A DNA stretch of 64,000 bases from DASYAN01 sp963727755 (GCA_963727755.1 CAVSHN010000014.1:1-64000), one strand, 5' to 3'; shown: positions 50,159-59,609, numbered from the stretch's first letter. Numbers and translations are program-made. The notes: a model not told the origin generated them from the letters alone.

Positions 50159-51853
50159 ATGCCCGAAAATAACGGAAAAACATGTACCTACAATAGCCGT
50201 AGCAAGATGATCACCGAAGGAGATGTTCGCGCCCCCAATCGGTCTATGCTGCGAGCTGTCGGCTTGACTGACGAAGATTTCAACAAACCGCTCGTTGGTA
50301 TTGCTAGCACTTGGAGCGAGATTACACCTTGCAACTCCCACATCAATCGACTCGCCGAGAAAGTCAAAGAGGGCGTGCGCGTCGGCGGTGGCGTTCCCCA
50401 GATTTTTGGAACAATTACTGTCAGTGACGGTATTTCGATGGGCACCGAAGGGATGAAATTTTCTCTTCCTAGCCGCGAGGTGATTGCGGATTCCATTGAA
50501 CTGGTCGGCAATGCTCAGCGTTTCGATGGCATCGTTGCCCTTGGGGGATGTGATAAAAATATGCCCGGCTGCCTGATGGCTCTGGCCCGCTTGAACATCC
50601 CTAGTATATTTGTCTATGGCGGCACAATTCTCCCAGGCGTCTGCAAAGGTCAGGATGTGGATATCGTCAGCGTCTTTGAGGCCGTCGGACAGTATAGCGC
50701 AGGAAAAATCGATCGCAGCCAGTTGCACGAGGTTGAGGTCAGTGCTATCCCCGGAGCCGGCTCGTGTGGCGGGATGTATACGGCCAATACGATGGCCTCG
50801 GCTATCGAAGCCCTCGGCATGACACTACCCGGTAGCTCGTCGATGCCCGCTGTGACATCGCGCAAGTCCGAAGATTGCTATAATGCAGGTCAAGCTCTTA
50901 TCCGTCTGATTGAGCGCCAGATTACTCCTCGCGATATTTTGACCAAAACAGCTTTCGAAAATGCCATTGCGCTAGTCATGGCATTGGGCGGCTCAACTAA
51001 TGCTGTACTGCACCTAATTGCGATTGCCCGTCAGATCGATGTTCCACTCACTATTGATGATTTCACTCGCATCGGGGAACGTGTTCCACATTTAGCGGAC
51101 CTTAAGCCCGGCGGGCGTTACGTTATGGCAGATCTAGATCGCGTCGGCGGGACTCAGGCTGTCTTGAAACTGCTGCTCAAAGCTGGACTGATCAATGGCG
51201 ATGCCCTGACTGTCACAGGCAAGACGTTAGCAGAGAATTTGGAGTCTGCTCCCGATCTGGCACCAGAACAAAAGATTGTTATGCCTCTCGAACAGCCTCT
51301 GCATCCCTCTGGGCCACTGGTGATTCTTAAAGGGAATCTCGCACCAGAAGGTGCGGTATGTAAAATCGCTGGCCTGAAGAACACTCGCCATCGTGGACCT
51401 GCTAAGATCTTCAATTCTGAGGAGGAGACCTTCGATGCGATTATGAATCACAAGATTACCCATGGGGATGTTGTGGTCATTCGCTACGAAGGCCCAAAGG
51501 GAGGTCCGGGTATGCGTGAGATGCTTGCTGTCACCGCCGCTCTGGTTGGACAGGGCTACGGTGAGACAGTCGGTCTGATCACCGATGGACGCTTCTCGGG
51601 CGGGACACATGGTATGGTTGTTGGGCATGTGGCTCCCGAAGCTCAGATAGGTGGCCCAATTGCTATTGTCCAGAATGGTGATATCATCACGATTGATGCC
51701 GACAAAAATGAACTCTCGATCGACTTGAGCGATCAAGAGATTGCTCGCCGCCTGCAAGGCTGGCAAGCACCGGAGCCTCACTATAAGAGGGGTGTGATTG
51801 CAAAGTATGCTAAATTAGTTTCTTCGGCTTCTGAAGGGGCTATTACAGATTAA
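50159..51853 (+). CDS. ilvD: Dihydroxy-acid dehydratase
   Basis: Branched-chain amino acid synthesis: dehydrates 2,3-dihydroxy-3-methylvalerate and -isovalerate to the keto acids, using a Fe-S cluster. It is intact at 564 residues, the usual length of the shorter IlvD class. The cluster Cys residues lie in LGGCDKNMPGC, TPCNSH and GSCGGMYTANTM; the C-terminal catalytic Ser lies in DGRFSGGTHGMVVGH. It stands alone, not with ilvBN or leu genes, and runs toward the SRPBCC gene. The intact frame contrasts with its frameshifted neighbours. Confidence 0.97.
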   Translation: MPENNGKTCTYNSRSKMITEGDVRAPNRSMLRAVGLTDEDFNKPLVGIASTWSEITPCNSHINRLAEKVKEGVRVGGGVPQIFGTITVSDGISMGTEGMKFSLPSREVIADSIELVGNAQRFDGIVALGGCDKNMPGCLMALARLNIPSIFVYGGTILPGVCKGQDVDIVSVFEAVGQYSAGKIDRSQLHEVEVSAIPGAGSCGGMYTANTMASAIEALGMTLPGSSSMPAVTSRKSEDCYNAGQALIRLIERQITPRDILTKTAFENAIALVMALGGSTNAVLHLIAIARQIDVPLTIDDFTRIGERVPHLADLKPGGRYVMADLDRVGGTQAVLKLLLKAGLINGDALTVTGKTLAENLESAPDLAPEQKIVMPLEQPLHPSGPLVILKGNLAPEGAVCKIAGLKNTRHRGPAKIFNSEEETFDAIMNHKITHGDVVVIRYEGPKGGPGMREMLAVTAALVGQGYGETVGLITDGRFSGGTHGMVVGHVAPEAQIGGPIAIVQNGDIITIDADKNELSIDLSDQEIARRLQGWQAPEPHYKRGVIAKYAKLVSSASEGAITD

Positions 51854-51877
51854 GTTGTAATAACGCCTTTTTCTAGA

Positions 51878-51914
51878 TACTGCATGGTTTGAATGTTTTA
51901 CGAATCATGCAGTA
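51878..51914. terminator. Stem-loop between converging ilvD and SRPBCC genes
   Basis: TACTGCATG (51878-51886) and CATGCAGTA (51906-51914) form a perfect 9-bp stem. No T-tract; it probably ends transcription from both sides. Confidence 0.5.
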
Positions 51915-51998
51915 CTATGAATAACCTTGCAACTCCGAGCACAATCTATGCCTCGCCATGCCCAGCTCCAACGGACTTCCCCATGGTCCTACTCAAAC

Positions 51999-52580
51999 CT
52001 ATTCTCGTTTGCGTTTGCTGATCAGGTATAACCCATAAGCGCTGGCCACTGCTGCTGCCGCTCCGACCATCACGATTGTTGACGCTAGACCATCATCTGA
52101 CTTTCGTAGCACTACAGCCCCGTTCTGCTTCTCGGCTGGCACTACTAATGATTCTAGCATATTGAGCATCTGGTCATAAATGCGATGTAATCCTAGAGGA
52201 GCAAATGCGCGTTCAAAGAAACCACCAACACCCGAACCACTCTCCCATTGCGTCGTCACCTGCACATGTGTCTGGCGTCCGTCATCATGGGGAGAAACTG
52301 TCCAGGTAGTTACCAGAGACGAATTGCGATCTCTCTCCATCAACTCCTTGCCTTTTATCACTTCATCCACACGCATACGATATGCACGCTCGCGGTTAGC
52401 TGCACGGAAACGATAGTTCACGATAGTGCCAGAGCCCTGTCCACCGCTCTCGACTTTGTAATCCAGAAAATTCGGTGTCAATATTAATGGCCGTTTCTCT
52501 TTATAATCGGCTAGTACCGTAAAAACAGTCTCAGGACTAGCAGGAATAGTGCGCTCATTTTTGACAAACACTTGGCCCAT
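51999..52580 (-). CDS. SRPBCC-family (polyketide cyclase-like) protein with C-terminal membrane anchor
   Basis: About 193 residues from ATG 52580. The N-terminal two thirds match the START-like lipid-binding fold: VKNERTIPASPETVFTVLADY, DRNSSLVTTWTVSPHDDG, THVQVTTQWESG. A hydrophobic helix near the end (IVMVGAAAAVASAYGLYLI) followed by SKRKRE fits a membrane anchor. Ligand unknown. The upstream 17 codons of the longer frame are not conserved in the family. Confidence 0.8.
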   Translation of the reverse strand: MGQVFVKNERTIPASPETVFTVLADYKEKRPLILTPNFLDYKVESGGQGSGTIVNYRFRAANRERAYRMRVDEVIKGKELMERDRNSSLVTTWTVSPHDDGRQTHVQVTTQWESGSGVGGFFERAFAPLGLHRIYDQMLNMLESLVVPAEKQNGAVVLRKSDDGLASTIVMVGAAAAVASAYGLYLISKRKRE

Positions 52581-52871
52581 CGGTTTCCTCACGATCTCTA
52601 CTATGGGATATCTCGGTCTCAATAGGTACAAGAAATAGGGAAAGCTTTGCCAGAAAACTTTCCTTTGTGTGCTAATTATAGGATAACACAGAATCGGGAA
52701 GCCACTGCGTTGTTAGAAGGATAGGCAACAAAGAGTGCTCTGTCTATGAAGAAAGAGGGACAGTAGAAATTGTCCCTCTTTTTGACTATGAATTTTGACA
52801 TATTTTGGTTAAACTTAATATCAGATGCTTGTTTTGTAACACATATTAGAGAAACTAAACGGAGGATTAAC

Positions 52872-53471
52872 ATGTTTAAAAAAGAACTTATTAAAAGGTT
52901 TAGTGCGGAACAGAAATTATCATCTTCAGATGAGAAGAAACCTTCACCTAAAGATTTCGCTGCGGGGAAGATACTTCGAGGTACATTAAAGAAGACACAA
53001 CGTGAGAATATACAGGGTACAGATCATGGCAAAGAGCATGAGAATATACAGAATATAGAACATAACAAAAGGAAGAAAGTAAGTTTTGGGGGGGAAGAAA
53101 TTAGAATAATAGACTCCTCTCAAGATAGAAATATTGAAACTAAGGATGATGACGCTAGTTTTGCTGAGTATCTAGAATATTTTGAAGAAATAGTTAAAAA
53201 TATTGAAAATACCTTTAAAAATCTCAAACAATTGATGCCTAAAAAAGATTTTATTGAACGCTGTGGGTCTGATCTATTGGATTTTATGGAAATTAGTCAC
53301 AAAAGCGCAAAGGAAAAAATTATCAATATGCATGACGAGGGTAAAAAACAAGGATCTTCTAAAGAACTTATTGATTCATCTTTTGATTTGGTTGAGACTA
53401 ATACGAACAAAGCGCGATCAATTTTGTATAATTTGAATCAACTAAAAAGTAATTTAGAAAAATCCCGTTAG
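52872..53471 (+). CDS. Uncharacterised AT-rich, Lys-rich protein
   Basis: A 199-residue hydrophilic protein I do not recognise. The first 100 residues are low complexity with a repeat of ENIQ (ENIQGTDHGKEHENIQNIEH) and a KKVSFGGEEIRI segment; the rest is predicted coiled coil (YLEYFEEIVKNIENTFKNL, then LVETNTNKARSILYNLNQL). ATG 52872 follows CGGAGGATTAAC. Base composition resembles the gene at 48813 and differs from ilvD, suggesting a shared foreign origin. No homology claim is made. Confidence 0.6.
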   Translation: MFKKELIKRFSAEQKLSSSDEKKPSPKDFAAGKILRGTLKKTQRENIQGTDHGKEHENIQNIEHNKRKKVSFGGEEIRIIDSSQDRNIETKDDDASFAEYLEYFEEIVKNIENTFKNLKQLMPKKDFIERCGSDLLDFMEISHKSAKEKIINMHDEGKKQGSSKELIDSSFDLVETNTNKARSILYNLNQLKSNLEKSR

Positions 53472-53482
53472 CACTAAAGCCC

Positions 53483-53512
53483 TTTACACTGTCCCACTCT
53501 CTATGCTATCAT
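53483..53512 (+). promoter_or_regulatory. Promoter of the T-box leader
   Basis: TTTACA (53483-53488), 18 bases, TATCAT (53507-53512). Transcription would start near 53519, just ahead of the T-box stem I. Confidence 0.5.
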
Positions 53513-53518
53513 AGGTTT

Positions 53519-53795
53519 AATTATTCAATAGATTAGAGCGACGTTTAGACGAGACATATTCCTTTCCATCGGCAAACAGAGAAGATGCACCAACGGCTGA
53601 AAGTGCTCTTGATCGGCAAGAAGTGAATACTCCTCGTCCAGTCTGTACTCAGCCAGTAAAGTACACGTCTCAACCACGTTAGCGGTGGGTCCAAGCACGT
53701 CTTTCTCGTCAGGAGATGAGATACGAAAGTTGGGTGGAACCACGAAGAGAATTGTTAACCTTTTCATCCCTTGAGGGATGAAAAGGTTTTTTGTT
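53519..53795 (+). ncRNA. T-box riboswitch leader
   Basis: A tRNA-sensing leader. The base of stem I is GACGAG (53548-53553) paired with CTCGTC (53633-53638). The AGAGA-type motif CAGAGAAG (53577-53584) and apical loop GGCTGAAAG (53595-53603) are typical of stem I. The specifier loop reads GTGAATACTC, where GAA is followed by TAC (53628-53630), a tyrosine codon by analogy with other T-boxes. The T-box itself is GGGTGGAACCACG (53732-53744; usual GGGTGGNACCGCG), followed by a terminator. No synthetase or amino-acid gene follows; the next + gene is a response regulator 230 bases on. Confidence 0.85.
53757..53795 (+). terminator. Intrinsic terminator of the T-box
   Basis: AACCTTTTCATCCC (53757-53770), TTGA loop, GGGATGAAAAGGTT (53775-53788): a 14-bp perfect stem followed by a T-tract. 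The 5' arm can compete with the T-box antiterminator. The remaining gap to 54025 shows a TATAAT at about 53919 but no gene. Confidence 0.85.
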
Positions 53796-54025
53796 TGTTG
53801 GAATCCAGGTCAACGCGATTTATCGCTAGAAGTGTGCTTTGCGCCTGCTATCTATCGCCAATTGACTGATGATTCTTGATTTCTGTTTGGCAAATGAGCG
53901 AACCGTGAGTATGTAACATGATATAATCTTTGCACGTATCTCGTTTTTGGAGGGCGTGCTTAGCTGATTGCTTGGCCCCTTTGGTAATATAAGTGATTTT
54001 TGATACAACAGGTGAGCAGAGCTGA

Positions 54026-54697
54026 ATGATGAAGCGTATCTTGGTGATAGATGATGACATGGCAATCACTAGCGTACTCAAGCGAGGACTCGCTTATGAA
54101 GGCTTCGCTATCGAAACTGCTAGGTCTGGTTCTGAAGGATTAGCCATTGTACGTGAGTACCCACCTGATCTAGTTATTCTCGACATTATGTTGCCAGGAC
54201 TCAGTGGTCTGGAAGTACTTCAACGTCTACGAGCTGCCGACGCAAACCTGCCAGTCCTGTTACTGACAGCACGTGATGCCCCCAACGATCAAGTCGAAGG
54301 ATTAGAAGCTGGGGCCGATGACTATGTCATCAAACCCTTTACTTTTGAGGTACTCCTAGCGCGTATCCGTTCTTTGCTCAGGCGACAGCAATCCAATCAT
54401 CCAGCAGTTTTACGTTTTGCCGATCTCACTTTGGAACCTGCTAGCCATGTAGTCAAGCGTGGTAATCGCACTCTCCAGTTGACTAGTCTGGAATTCAAAC
54501 TCCTCCATGAGTTCCTTCTTCATCCCCAGCAGGTGCTTTCCAAGGAGCAGTTACTTGAACGCGTCTGGGGCTATAATTTTGATGACAATGTTGTAGAGGT
54601 GTATGTAAAGCAGTTGCGGCAAAAAATGGAGGCGGGCAGCGAAGCACGTTTGATCCAAACCTTGCGCAATGTTGGCTATGTGCTACGGCAGGCATAA
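54026..54697 (+). CDS. OmpR/PhoB-family response regulator
   Basis: 223 residues. The receiver has VIDDD, phospho-Asp in LVILDIMLPG, TAR and IKPF; the winged helix has LTSLEFKLLHEFL, EQLLERVWGYNFD and IQTLRNVGYVLR. It resembles the MprA/CpxR class. ATG 54026 or 54029 are both possible. It is eight bases ahead of its kinase. The signal is unknown, but the next genes (Met-rich protein, Fe-S membrane protein) suggest a copper or redox stimulus (inference). Confidence 0.95.
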   Translation: MMKRILVIDDDMAITSVLKRGLAYEGFAIETARSGSEGLAIVREYPPDLVILDIMLPGLSGLEVLQRLRAADANLPVLLLTARDAPNDQVEGLEAGADDYVIKPFTFEVLLARIRSLLRRQQSNHPAVLRFADLTLEPASHVVKRGNRTLQLTSLEFKLLHEFLLHPQQVLSKEQLLERVWGYNFDDNVVEVYVKQLRQKMEAGSEARLIQTLRNVGYVLRQA

Positions 54698-54705
54698 GGT
54701 GAAAG

Positions 54706-56193
54706 ATGTCCATTCGATTGCGACTAGCACTTTGCTATGGGGCACTCTTTATATTGATTCTGACCCTGGTTACCTCCCTGGGTTATGCTATTCATGCACG
54801 CGGTCAATATGATGATCTGGATCGTGGTCTGGTTATCAGTGCGGGCCATGCAGCTGCAGATTCGTCAACATTTGCGCATGGCCCGCTCCTTTTTCCTGGT
54901 CATAGTCAGGATCTAGTATTGCGCCTTTATAGTTCTGACGGACAACTCAAAGACAGTTCTCTTGGCGCAAAGTTGCTTCCACTAGTTGATCCCCGCATCA
55001 TCTTGCACAGGCCAAGTGGGCCTGCCTACGATGCTTTTGTGAAGCTAGTCCCGCCCCTCCTGATGCCATCGCCGATGCCCTCTGATGGTACCTTTGGTAT
55101 ATTAAGCGCCCCTGAAGAGCGTTGGCGTGTCTATATTCTGCCTGTGCATCATGCGGCTACTATCTCTAGTTACGTTGAGGCGCTCACCCCATTAGGGCAA
55201 CTCGACGCTTCCTTGCAAAGTGCACGTATTGTTTTGCTGATGCTATGCATGATTAGCGCATGCTTGGCTCTGCTTAGCAGTTGGGCTGTTGCAGGAAACG
55301 CCCTTAAGCCGATTAATACCATGGTTGAGACTGCACGTGCCATTGCTCTCTCTCGCGATCTGTCCCATCGCGTGCATGTGCCCAGACATCGTGATGAGCT
55401 TGCACACCTAGCAACCACATTTAATGAGATGCTTGAGAGTGTCGAGCGTTCATATCGTGCACAGAACCGTTTTGTCTCGGATGCTTCCCACGAATTGCGT
55501 ACTCCCTTGACTGCCATTCAAGCTAACCTGGAACTGCTTCGTATGCATCAGCATATGCCTCAAGCAGAACGAGCCGAAGTTCTAGCAGAGGTGGAACGTG
55601 AGACACATCGGATGTCGCGTCTGGTGGCTGATCTGTTAGCTTTGGCACATGCTGATGCAGGCACGATCCTCAAACATTGTCTTGTTGATTTGGATGCTGT
55701 TGTATTGGATACCTATCGATCTGTGCGCCAACTTGCTCATGGTCACACATTGCTCTTGCATCCATTTATGCCTGTGCAAATCAATGGCCATGAGGACCGT
55801 CTGAAGCAACTACTCTTCATCTTGCTCGACAATGCGCTCAAGTATACACCTGTTGGTGGCACCATCACGTTGGGGCTTTGCTCTGACGAGCGACAGGTCA
55901 CAATGACCGTCAGCGACACGGGAATTGGTATCGCGAAAGCAGACTTGCCGCACGTCTTTGAGCGTTTCTACCGAGCTGATTCCGGTCGCAGTCGTGATCC
56001 AGGTGGAACTGGGTTAGGGCTATCCATTACGCAATGGATAGTTGAGCAACATGGTGGAACTATTACCATGACAAGCCAGCAAGGTCAAGGCACACAAGTG
56101 GTTGTCTGCTTTAACAAAGAGAGCGTGACATGCAATCCTCAGTCAAGCCTCAGCCAGTTCTCAGCAATCCATCAGCTAAAGGAACGAAGATAG
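54706..56193 (+). CDS. Membrane sensor histidine kinase
   Basis: Two membrane segments (residues 5-27 and about 165-190) surround a periplasmic domain of about 140 residues. Then HAMP, HisKA with phospho-His DASHELRTPLTAIQ, and HATPase with the N box DNALKYTPVGG, DTGIGI, FERFYRAD and GTGLGLSI. Partner of the upstream response regulator. The length, 495 residues, is normal, and the frame is intact. Confidence 0.95.
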   Translation: MSIRLRLALCYGALFILILTLVTSLGYAIHARGQYDDLDRGLVISAGHAAADSSTFAHGPLLFPGHSQDLVLRLYSSDGQLKDSSLGAKLLPLVDPRIILHRPSGPAYDAFVKLVPPLLMPSPMPSDGTFGILSAPEERWRVYILPVHHAATISSYVEALTPLGQLDASLQSARIVLLMLCMISACLALLSSWAVAGNALKPINTMVETARAIALSRDLSHRVHVPRHRDELAHLATTFNEMLESVERSYRAQNRFVSDASHELRTPLTAIQANLELLRMHQHMPQAERAEVLAEVERETHRMSRLVADLLALAHADAGTILKHCLVDLDAVVLDTYRSVRQLAHGHTLLLHPFMPVQINGHEDRLKQLLFILLDNALKYTPVGGTITLGLCSDERQVTMTVSDTGIGIAKADLPHVFERFYRADSGRSRDPGGTGLGLSITQWIVEQHGGTITMTSQQGQGTQVVVCFNKESVTCNPQSSLSQFSAIHQLKERR

Positions 56194-56358
56194 AGTGTAT
56201 AACCTACACACGACATGGATGATGATGAACTGAGTACTGGCGACCCATTGCTTCACATGTTCAACACTATTCTCCCATCATGCTCATCCGTTTGTGCGTA
56301 CTGGGCATGGATACTTCATCCACAAAATCACATCCAGCAATTTAGGAGTACATATTGA

Positions 56359-56892
56359 ATGAAACATCTTACAAGTAAGCTTGTGGGGAAAGGCGGAAGG
56401 GTGTTGATTGTATTCTCACTCGCAATCGGGTTCATAGTGGGAACCAACATCATCCAACCACATCTAATAGCAAAGGCTACTGTCAGTCTAGTAAGTAACC
56501 AACAGCAATACCATGATCAGAGCACTGGCACCATTCATGGTTCAAGCATGGGATCCATGGATCAGGGTATGTTGTCACATCCTGAGAGCAATTCCTATCA
56601 GTCTGCATCAGGCAACCATCACTCGTCAATGCCTTCGGGTGACACTATGCCAGGCATGAATATGCCTGGTATGAACATGCCTAGTATGGATAGCAGACAT
56701 AGCGAGCACAATCCTCCCATGGGCATTTCTCTCGATGCGAAGACCATTGTGCTTGGCTCCTTCGCCACGTTCAATGGCTTGATCTTGATCATCGCTGCGC
56801 TACTCAAGCGCCATCTCCCTCAGCGCAAACGCATTATGGCCCGTCGCAGGAAAACGAACCAGTATAGCCACGCGAAGGAGAGCATTGTATGA
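56359..56892 (+). CDS. Met/His-rich membrane protein, possible copper binding
   Basis: 177 residues with an N-terminal membrane anchor or signal (RVLIVFSLAIGFIVGTNII), a Ser/His/Met-rich outer segment with tandem MPGMNMPGMNMPSMDSRH, and a second hydrophobic helix (LGSFATFNGLILIIAALL) with a basic tail. Met-rich repeats of this kind bind Cu(I) in PcoE/CopC-like proteins, so a metal-sponge role is plausible. It overlaps the next gene as ATGA, so the two are co-translated. I do not recognise a named family. Confidence 0.7.
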   Translation: MKHLTSKLVGKGGRVLIVFSLAIGFIVGTNIIQPHLIAKATVSLVSNQQQYHDQSTGTIHGSSMGSMDQGMLSHPESNSYQSASGNHHSSMPSGDTMPGMNMPGMNMPSMDSRHSEHNPPMGISLDAKTIVLGSFATFNGLILIIAALLKRHLPQRKRIMARRRKTNQYSHAKESIV

Positions 56893-58284
56893 GTTTAGTA
56901 CGATTTCGGGAACCTACCACCAAAAAGCCCACACACCCTGCACAAAGAAATCTCTTGCATTATCCGGTCGTTGCGGCTGTGTTGCGCAGTCGTTGGTATC
57001 CCGGCATCCTGCAGGCAATCACCGCCGCGTTTTTTGTGCTGATCCTCTTCCAGCTCTTGGCTGGACCGACAGCGGCTCATGACAATCTTGGCACAGCACT
57101 GACATGGGTCCTCTGGTGGCCGATGATCCCCATCATCTTCCTCTTGCTGGGGCGCTTTTGGTGCGCAATATGCCCATTTGGTACGATCAGTGATCTGGTG
57201 CAGAAGTTCGTCGGCAACCGACGCGCTGTGCCTAAATTTCTGAAACAGTATGGGATCTGGATCATCGATGCTTTGTTCATCCTGATTACCTGGAGCGACC
57301 ATGTCTGGGGCATCGTCGAGTCGCCCTGGGGATCAGGAGTATTGTTGCTCTTGTTGACAACTGGCGTCGTCATCTGCGGCGCGTTTTTCGAGCGTCGCAC
57401 ATGGTGTCGCTATCTGTGTTTCCTGGGGGGGCTTTCCGGCAACTATGCCCGTGCAGGTATGTTGCAACTGCGAACTAATCCCCTCATCTGTGCAACCTGC
57501 AAGTCAGGTGCGGCTTGCTATAACGGGAATGCGAACGGTCCTGGTTGTCCGATGTTCCGAGTTTCCACGGTTGATGGATACCAGTGCATGTTGCAATTTG
57601 TGTGCAGCTTGCATCAAGACTTGTCCGAACAGCTCGCCTCAATTGACGGTGCGCATACCAACTAAAGAGCTATGGTTCATTCACAAGCCGAAGGTCGAAG
57701 AAGCGTTTCTGGCTGTGGTGATCATGGGGATTGTTTTCGTGCAGAATATTACCATGCTCAACATCTGGCAGGGTATCCTTGGGGATTTGGAGCATCTGAG
57801 CGGAACAACCAACTATGCGGTGACATTCACGATTACGTTCGCCATTGCAATGCTGATCCCGATCCTCTTACTGGGATTGGCTGCGCTGGTCGCTAAGATT
57901 TTCAACCATGCATCGTTGCTCAGCAATTTTGCCCGCTTTGGCTATGCGCTCATCCCGTTGGATATGGCAGGCCACATCGCACATAACCTGTTCCATCTGT
58001 TGGCAGAAGGCAAAGCCATCATCTTCACGGCGCTCCCACTGTTCGGGCAGTCGATACCTGAGGGTTCAACGGCGCTGGTGAGCCTAGCGGCCATCCAGGT
58101 GATGCAGTATGTTCTCATTGCCTTGGGCGTGATCGCCTCGCTGTACACGGCATACCGCATCGCTCGCCACCAACCCAGCCGGCATAACATCTGGCTCAGT
58201 TTCGCTCCCTATGCTGTGCTCATGCTGATACTTGGTGCGATCAACGTGTTTCTGTTCATGCTTCCTATGGCTATGCGCATGTAG
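56889..58284 (+). CDS. NosR/NapH-like 4Fe-4S membrane protein, one frame break
   Basis: Multi-pass membrane protein with Cys clusters RFWCAICPFGTISD and RTWCRYLCFLGGLSG, then a ferredoxin-type region CATCKSGAACYN...GPGCPMF and, after a one-base break near 57580, CNLCAACIKTCPN. The C-terminal half has about six helices. NosR/NapH/CcoG-type proteins carry electrons across the membrane, the last two groups in copper handling or nitrate reduction. With the Met-rich protein just upstream, a copper or periplasmic redox role is likely (inference). Confidence 0.8.
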
Positions 58285-58349
58285 GACACTTGGATCGACA
58301 TCTTTTCACTTTCCTTCTTTCAGTTCAGATGAAAGACGGGTCTAATCAG

Positions 58350-58585
58350 TCATGCGAGAACGAATGCCAGCACGAATCCTGAGAGCGGACCAATGAGCCA
58401 TCCTCGGAGAATATCCAGGATCTGCTGGTGCTGGACGATTTCATGCCCACGTGCGACTCCCGTTCCCTCCATGGCACCAATGAGTGCCTGATTCATCGAA
58501 GTGAATAAACCCAATGAGAACGACAAGTGCCTGAACGCCTTGAGCAGCACTTGCCATTGTGAGATCCATCTTTACCACATCGCTT
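58350..58585 (-). pseudogene. 3' remnant of a PiT-type phosphate transporter
   Basis: The - strand encodes MASAAQGVQAL then, after a shift, SFSLGLFTSMNQALIGAMEG and LDILRGWLIGPLSGFVL, which resembles the C-terminal end of inorganic phosphate transporters (GW-GP motif). About 75 residues remain of roughly 350-500; nothing upstream continues it. Phosphate/arsenate relations make its place next to the ars genes notable. Confidence 0.6.
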
Positions 58586-58658
58586 GAATGCGTAGTGGAA
58601 GAAGGAGAAGGAAACCTTTGGTGGAAATCTTTCTCCTGTCCAATTGCAATAGAGGGAA

Positions 58659-59522
58659 CTACTGTTTAGCTGGCTTACGTGCGCGAACAAACGCACTGAT
58701 AAAACGTCCATCTACTTCACGACGTTCCTCCGCTGAGAGAGCCGCTATGGAAGCGCTGGCTCCGCTCGCAGCAATTTCATCGAGCGAATAGCGTCTGGTC
58801 ACTTCCACCTCAATATCGACAAATCCAGCCTCACGTAAGAGCGAACGATAGGTGTCTTCTGTGAGCGCACCAGCCACACATCCAGCCCAGGACTCCATAT
58901 CACGACGGAGAACTGGCGGTAACTCGCCCTGGACCACAATGTCTGAGACGGCAAAACGCCCTCCAGGCGTCAAGACGCGATAGGCTTCGCGCAACACTTG
59001 GCCCTTGTTTGCTGAGAGATTGATCACACAATTCGAGATAACGACATCGACGCTGTTCTCAGGCAGCGGGATTGCCTCAATGATGCCTTTCAAAAACTGG
59101 ACATTCTCAATCCCTGCTTCCTGTCGATTACGCTCTGCAAGCTCTAGCATAGGGTCAGTCATGTCGAGACCATAAGCAAAGCCCGTTGGTCCGACCCGTT
59201 TGGCTGAGAGCAGCACGTCAATACCTCCACCACTCCCCAAGTCAAGTACTTTCTCACCGGGCACTAGTTCGGCCAGGGCGGTCGGATTGCCACAGCCAAG
59301 CGATGCCAGGGCCGCCGCAACAGGAATCTCGCCCAATTCCATCTGCGTATACAGATCAGAGGTAATCAGGTCACCTTTGCTGGTTTTGGTGGTACAACAA
59401 CCTGACTTACAACAGGATGTGGCACTTTCCGAAGGTCCTTTTAACACACTCACAGCTGTTCTTGCATACTTTGCACTGACTTCTTGTCGCAATTGTTCAT
59501 CGTTCTGGGGAACGGATTTCAT
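58659..59522 (-). CDS. arsM: Arsenite S-adenosylmethionine methyltransferase
   Basis: Methylates As(III) to volatile or less toxic species. The SAM motif is VLDLGSGGGIDVLLSA, with DMTDPML, and the arsenic-binding Cys residues lie in SCCKSGCC (near residue 40), ISNCVINL and WAGCVAGAL. ATG 59522 follows GGAAAGGAAC and is preferred over 59540. It is the last gene of the arsenic set, 90 bases after arsC. Confidence 0.95.
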   Translation of the reverse strand: MKSVPQNDEQLRQEVSAKYARTAVSVLKGPSESATSCCKSGCCTTKTSKGDLITSDLYTQMELGEIPVAAALASLGCGNPTALAELVPGEKVLDLGSGGGIDVLLSAKRVGPTGFAYGLDMTDPMLELAERNRQEAGIENVQFLKGIIEAIPLPENSVDVVISNCVINLSANKGQVLREAYRVLTPGGRFAVSDIVVQGELPPVLRRDMESWAGCVAGALTEDTYRSLLREAGFVDIEVEVTRRYSLDEIAASGASASIAALSAEERREVDGRFISAFVRARKPAKQ

Positions 59523-59609
59523 ATGTTTGTTCCTTTCCATTTCTAACTATGAGAAGATTATATTGCCTCCTTTTTACTCTCTTTTACTTGAGAGCATCGA
59601 AGAGGCTGT

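Noticed and set aside
53525..53767. 80-residue ORF on the - strand (MKRLTILFVVPPNF)
   Set aside because: It lies wholly antisense to the T-box leader and terminator, whose structure explains the sequence better.
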